From positions 4,547,265 to 4,611,264 of the forward strand of contig CM048840.1 in NCBI GenBank assembly GCA_026545765.1: 64,000 nt of DNA. The letters run 5' to 3'. Both the position numbers and the translations under genes were made by a program. The stretch is from Plantago major. Lineage: Eukaryota > Streptophyta > Magnoliopsida > Lamiales > Plantaginaceae. The notes beneath the pieces were generated by a model. The model searched no databases and was not told where the DNA came from. It saw only the letters and a list, made by a program, of their open reading frames with translations. Positions 60,559 to 64,000 of the stretch are shown piece after piece (the first letter of the stretch is position 1; each line of letters opens with the position of its first letter).

Positions 60559-60868
60559 TGTAACGCCCCAAAGTTTCAAAACAAGTCCAAAGAGGTTAAT
60601 TAAAGGGATCGAGAACACTACTCATACCAACAAGGTGCACCTTTATTTTCGGGAATCCATTCATAAGAACTACAGAGTCAAGCGTGTTTGTTATGGAGCA
60701 ATCTTAGGATGAGTGACCAACTGGGAAGTCTCCCGGTTCGCGCACGAGTGAGGACAAAGTGCACGGTAAATGACATGTGTTGATGCAATTGGTATCATAT
60801 CACTTTCGGAGAATGTCACGAAGAATGCTAACGGTCCAACTCGATCAATTAGTGATCGGGTCGTTACA
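60559..60868. mobile_element. Cassandra-type solo LTR (310 bp) carrying a 5S rRNA-like segment, TSD ACATC
   Basis: The LTR begins TGTAACGCCCC and ends GGTCGTTACA. It is flanked by the 5-bp direct repeat ACATC (60554-60558 and 60869-60873). About 60665-60735 resembles plant 5S rRNA, covering its internal promoter region: GAACTACAGAGTCAAGCGTG, then TTAGGATGAGTGACC and CTGGGAAGTC. LTRs with an embedded 5S-like sequence are the hallmark of Cassandra TRIM elements. No second LTR or internal region adjoins, so this is a solo LTR left by recombination. Confidence 0.88.
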
Positions 60869-60873
60869 ACATC

Positions 60874-61630
60874 ACAAATGAAGTAATAACTAATAACTAA
60901 TAAGCATTTCATCTAATTACCCGCGCTTCTACTTCATAATTCAGTCTATCTAAGGCAAATTTCGGACCTATTAATCACTTCTACTCCATAATTCAGTCTA
61001 AGGCAAATTTCGGACCTATTAATCAACTTTCTAGAGGAGATCAAAAGAGAGATCTTTATCTTTAATTATTAAAAACTATACGGGATACGTATATCTTAGG
61101 TCGACTAGATCTCATTCAATAAATAAAAGTTGAACAAATGTTGCACAAATCACTCTTAGTCCCACAACTAATGTGACAAAGTTCCTGTGGTTAATTGCAG
61201 TTTACTTAAAAGGGGCATGGGATATCCAAATGGATCCCCAAAATAATGGAAAAGAAACACTGCAACTTCTTGCCAAAGGAATTGTAATTTAAGTCTCCAT
61301 TACTCACATGCAATTGGGCAAGCAAAAACCAGAATATACTTATGTGATGTCCTGGGGACTATAACACAATTATCTTGCTAACCCAAATTATTTAATTTTC
61401 ATTTCACATGCAAAGATTGATCAATTAGTGGTAACATAATTGTTAAAGTATTTATCAAATTCCGTTGTAATTAATTTTAAAAACCATCCTCTTATCTTCT
61501 CGATCTAATCATTAATGGTGTCTCGCTTGTGACATAGCTCAACCAAGTTGCAGACTGACTTATATTTTTATGTCTCTAGCTTAATGTAATTTAAAAAGGA
61601 AATTAACCAGCATTAAAAAAATTGAAATTT
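60874..61630. other. Gene-free region
   Basis: A 45-bp phrase (CTTCTAC(T)TCATAATTCAGT ... GGCAAATTTCGGACCTATTA) is duplicated at about 60928 and 60977. Nothing else is recognised. Confidence 0.5.
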
Positions 61631-61634
61631 ATTA

Positions 61635-61886
61635 CTCCCTCCATTCCACCAATTTCTTTCCATTTTATTTTTGCACAAATTTTAAGAAATTTGAATAAAA
61701 AATGGGTTTATATAGATGAAGTAGTAAGTGTATAGTAAAAAGTAAGAAAGAGAATTGAAAAAGTATGAAAGAGAGAGATTAAAATATTAATAATGAAGAT
61801 AGTGAGTTTCCATAAAAGGAAATGGAAAGTTTTTAATGGAACGTCCAAAATGAAAAAATGAAAAGAAATCTATGGAACAGAGGGAG
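61635..61886. mobile_element. Stowaway-type MITE, 252 bp, TA target duplication
   Basis: The left end is CTCCCTCCATTCCACCAATT and the right end is CTATGGAACAGAGGGAG, the inverted complement. Both are flanked by TA (61633-61634 and 61887-61888). Subterminal TTTCTTTCCATTTT and AAAATGAAAAGAAA words extend the inverted repeat. This is the canonical Tc1/mariner-derived Stowaway structure. No coding capacity. Confidence 0.92.
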
Positions 61887-61888
61887 TA

Positions 61889-64000
61889 TTAGCTAGATTC
61901 CTCAGATTTTATCTAGCAATTCCTATCAGCTGGCCAATTAAGTGGAGATTATAGGGGTGCATTTAGTTCATTTCATTTTGACCTAGAGATGGGTTCCATT
62001 CAAAGCTAAATATCAATAACAATTCATAAAGTCTAATGAGAGACGGTATGTAAATAACTTATGTAGAGACGATCTATATTATCACTAAAACCATCCATAT
62101 TATTAATCAAAACGTCTATATTGTTAACGAAATAAGTCTTATTGTAATATAAAAAATATCAATGTTGAGAACATAGTTGTTTCGATTAATAACATCGATG
62201 ATTTTCTTGACAATATATGTCCGTTTTTAGATAAATTATATAGAGACTGTTATATAATTTATATAGATACCATTATATAAATTACTCATAACACTTTGGC
62301 TTATATACTTTGTTTACTAGTTTATCACCCAGTTTAATTGTTTGCTGATTTTATTTACTTTTTTTTCTAATTTGGTATGTAAACATTTAACTGTTAGCTT
62401 GTAAAACAATGGAATGTACCAATTCCAACTTTTCATTGCTTAAATGAAAAATCTATTTATTACTAATTCAATATCTCTCATACTTTACTTTATTTCCTAC
62501 TTTATACAAATCTCTCCTAATTTATTACTATGTCTTGTCTTAAAATTTGTGTTAAGACCCGCGGGAAGTTTAACCTGGGATGTAGGGAGTATATAGATAC
62601 TTGGGCTGAATTCAATTCAGCTTTCTTAATTACCACTCAACCGCTCTGACGCTCTTAAGTTATCCAAAAAGTGTGATACAATATTAATTTAATTTCAAGC
62701 ATATTGTATATATTGCGCCTGATGAATGATAGCCGTCCACATATCCGGGTTGGACGGCCAAGATCAGCCTGACAGGTGAAGCGGCCGGTAGCTGGCGGGT
62801 GACATCAGGCCGAAGTTGTCTCGCGGCGTGCATAAGAATAACCATTCGTTCCCACACAAATATACATGACTCATTTGAAAACTAGATCATATAATTTCGT
62901 ATGAATATGAAATGACTTTTAAGAGTCTTAAGATTATTAAAATCTGCAATCAGTCGTAAGCATCGAGGTCTGGTTGTCAATATTTGAATGAGTCACCAAG
63001 TAAGTTGGTGTAGAGTAATTAATTTCGGGATTAGATTAATATTGTGGATCACATGGAAGGATGCTTCCGATTCTCTCTTCTTTTTTTTAGTTAATCATTT
63101 GGAAAATTAAAAGGAAGAAAATAATTAAGAGGACAAAATTCTGTGTCAGTGTTAATCAGAGAATCCGAGTGATAATTTGTTTTCTTGTGAGTTTTTTGTT
63201 CTTTCATGCATGAACGTGGGGTATGTGTTGTCTTTACCCAAACTATGAATCTAATGATTCCAAAACATGAAATTAAGGCTTAAGAGCTAGCTACTACCAT
63301 TGGGATATGGACCACTCGCACAAACCCTAGGTTATAATATTTCCTTCTTCCTTTAAATTCATTTTTGTCAATCATAGTTTCTACTTTGGACTGTTTCATC
63401 AGTCCTAGTATGAGGGATCATATCTTGTAAATTTACACTCACCAACTAATACTCGTTTGTCAAAGTGTTAATTAGATGTTTCACAAATCAGGAAGTACTA
63501 AAACTATCCATTTATTGAGAGATTGATGACGTTGATAAGAGAATCTAGACGACTACTACTACTCGAGAAAATTGTTCCACCTATGTATCTTTAATCTTGT
63601 GTGCGTCAGTGAATGCAACAATGTGGTGTATTTCACATCAAACCCTACTTTGTATAATCGTTGTGAACTTCACCATCCTGAAACTGTTATTAGATCATCG
63701 TTAAAGGATAATCGAAGAATCATGAATAAAATGAATAAAATGTTAGGTGTCGTAGAGAAAGTTGTCACCATTCTTGTTTATTCCTTTTATGAAGTGATAA
63801 GAAAGGGATGTGAAGCTAAAGTTAATTAAGTTGATGTATCATTTTTCACTCCTTAAGATCATGATAGAAAAGTATGACAAGATCACTCCTATAACTCTAC
63901 TATTAAGGAAGTGATTAAGTAATCAAATCAACTTTATGGGATTTAGCATACTTAAAAAAATGAGAGACACCTTATAGCTAGTAAAAGGGAAAAATAAGGG
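61889..64000. other. Gene-free right end of the window
   Basis: AT-rich. A Stowaway-like edge (GGGATGTAGGGAGTA, near 62580) has no matching left end. A GC-rich island at about 62730-62830 (GGGTTGGACGGCCAAGATCA, GCGGCCGGTAGCTGGCGGG) stands out from its surroundings. An 85-codon ORF at 63572-63829 has no recognisable domain. No gene is called. Confidence 0.5.

Noticed and set aside
60665-60735. 5S rRNA gene
   Set aside because: Diverged partial 5S-like segment inside an LTR bounded by TGTAAC...GTTACA and ACATC duplications.
63572-63829. 85-codon ORF near the right end
   Set aside because: No recognisable domain; could be chance or an exon of a gene beyond the window, but nothing supports either.

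Overview
The window looks like nuclear DNA of a flowering plant, most likely a eudicot. The evidence is seven intron-rich, AT-biased genes with GT-AG introns whose conceptual proteins match plant families, sitting in a background of plant transposons (CACTA, hAT and Stowaway MITEs, LINE tails, a Cassandra-type solo LTR) and one small insertion of plastid DNA. An asterid such as a Lamiales species is plausible, but the sequence alone does not settle it. All exon boundaries were read by eye from splice signals and reading-frame continuity; individual ends may be off by a base.

Layout. 1-2881 (-): a divergent plastid ribose-5-phosphate isomerase (RPI4 type), whose 3' end runs off the left edge. 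7278-12378 (+): a complete ten-exon subtilase of the SBT2 group. 13090-16408 (-): gamma-SNAP, nine exons. 16.4-20.3 kb: two minisatellite arrays and transposon debris. 21231-21629: an unrecognised 132-codon ORF. 22676-33889 (-): VPS54 of the GARP tethering complex, 18 exons, with hAT-like insertions in its introns. 34.1-39.6 kb: a 4.3-kb CACTA element with a 3-bp target duplication, nested between arms that look like an older element. 40.0-44.2 kb: a LINE tail, a hAT MITE and other repeats. 44545-46694 (+): LSD1-type zinc-finger protein. 47894-48894 (+): CASP-like membrane protein of the 1B type. 49386-52346 (-): choline/ethanolamine kinase. 52.6-54.2 kb: a decayed LINE. 54-64 kb: gene-poor and repeat-rich, with local tandem duplications, a trnN-psbE plastid fragment, a long-TIR element, a Cassandra-type solo LTR and a Stowaway MITE.

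The genes are unrelated housekeeping or signalling functions, not an operon-like or metabolic cluster: plastid sugar phosphates, extracellular proteolysis, vesicle fusion (gamma-SNAP), endosome-to-TGN tethering (VPS54), cell-death and superoxide signalling (LSD1), a membrane scaffold and phospholipid synthesis. From memory, several have Arabidopsis counterparts that lie close together on two duplicated segments (around At4g20380-At4g20430 and At5g44520-At5g44550), so the gene order itself may be ancestral. I did not find a convincing new biological system. The most interesting items are the nested CACTA lacking its catalytic transposase, the 5S-bearing solo LTR, the chimeric plastid insertion, the altered active-site motif of the isomerase, and the repeat array abutting an exon of the choline kinase gene.
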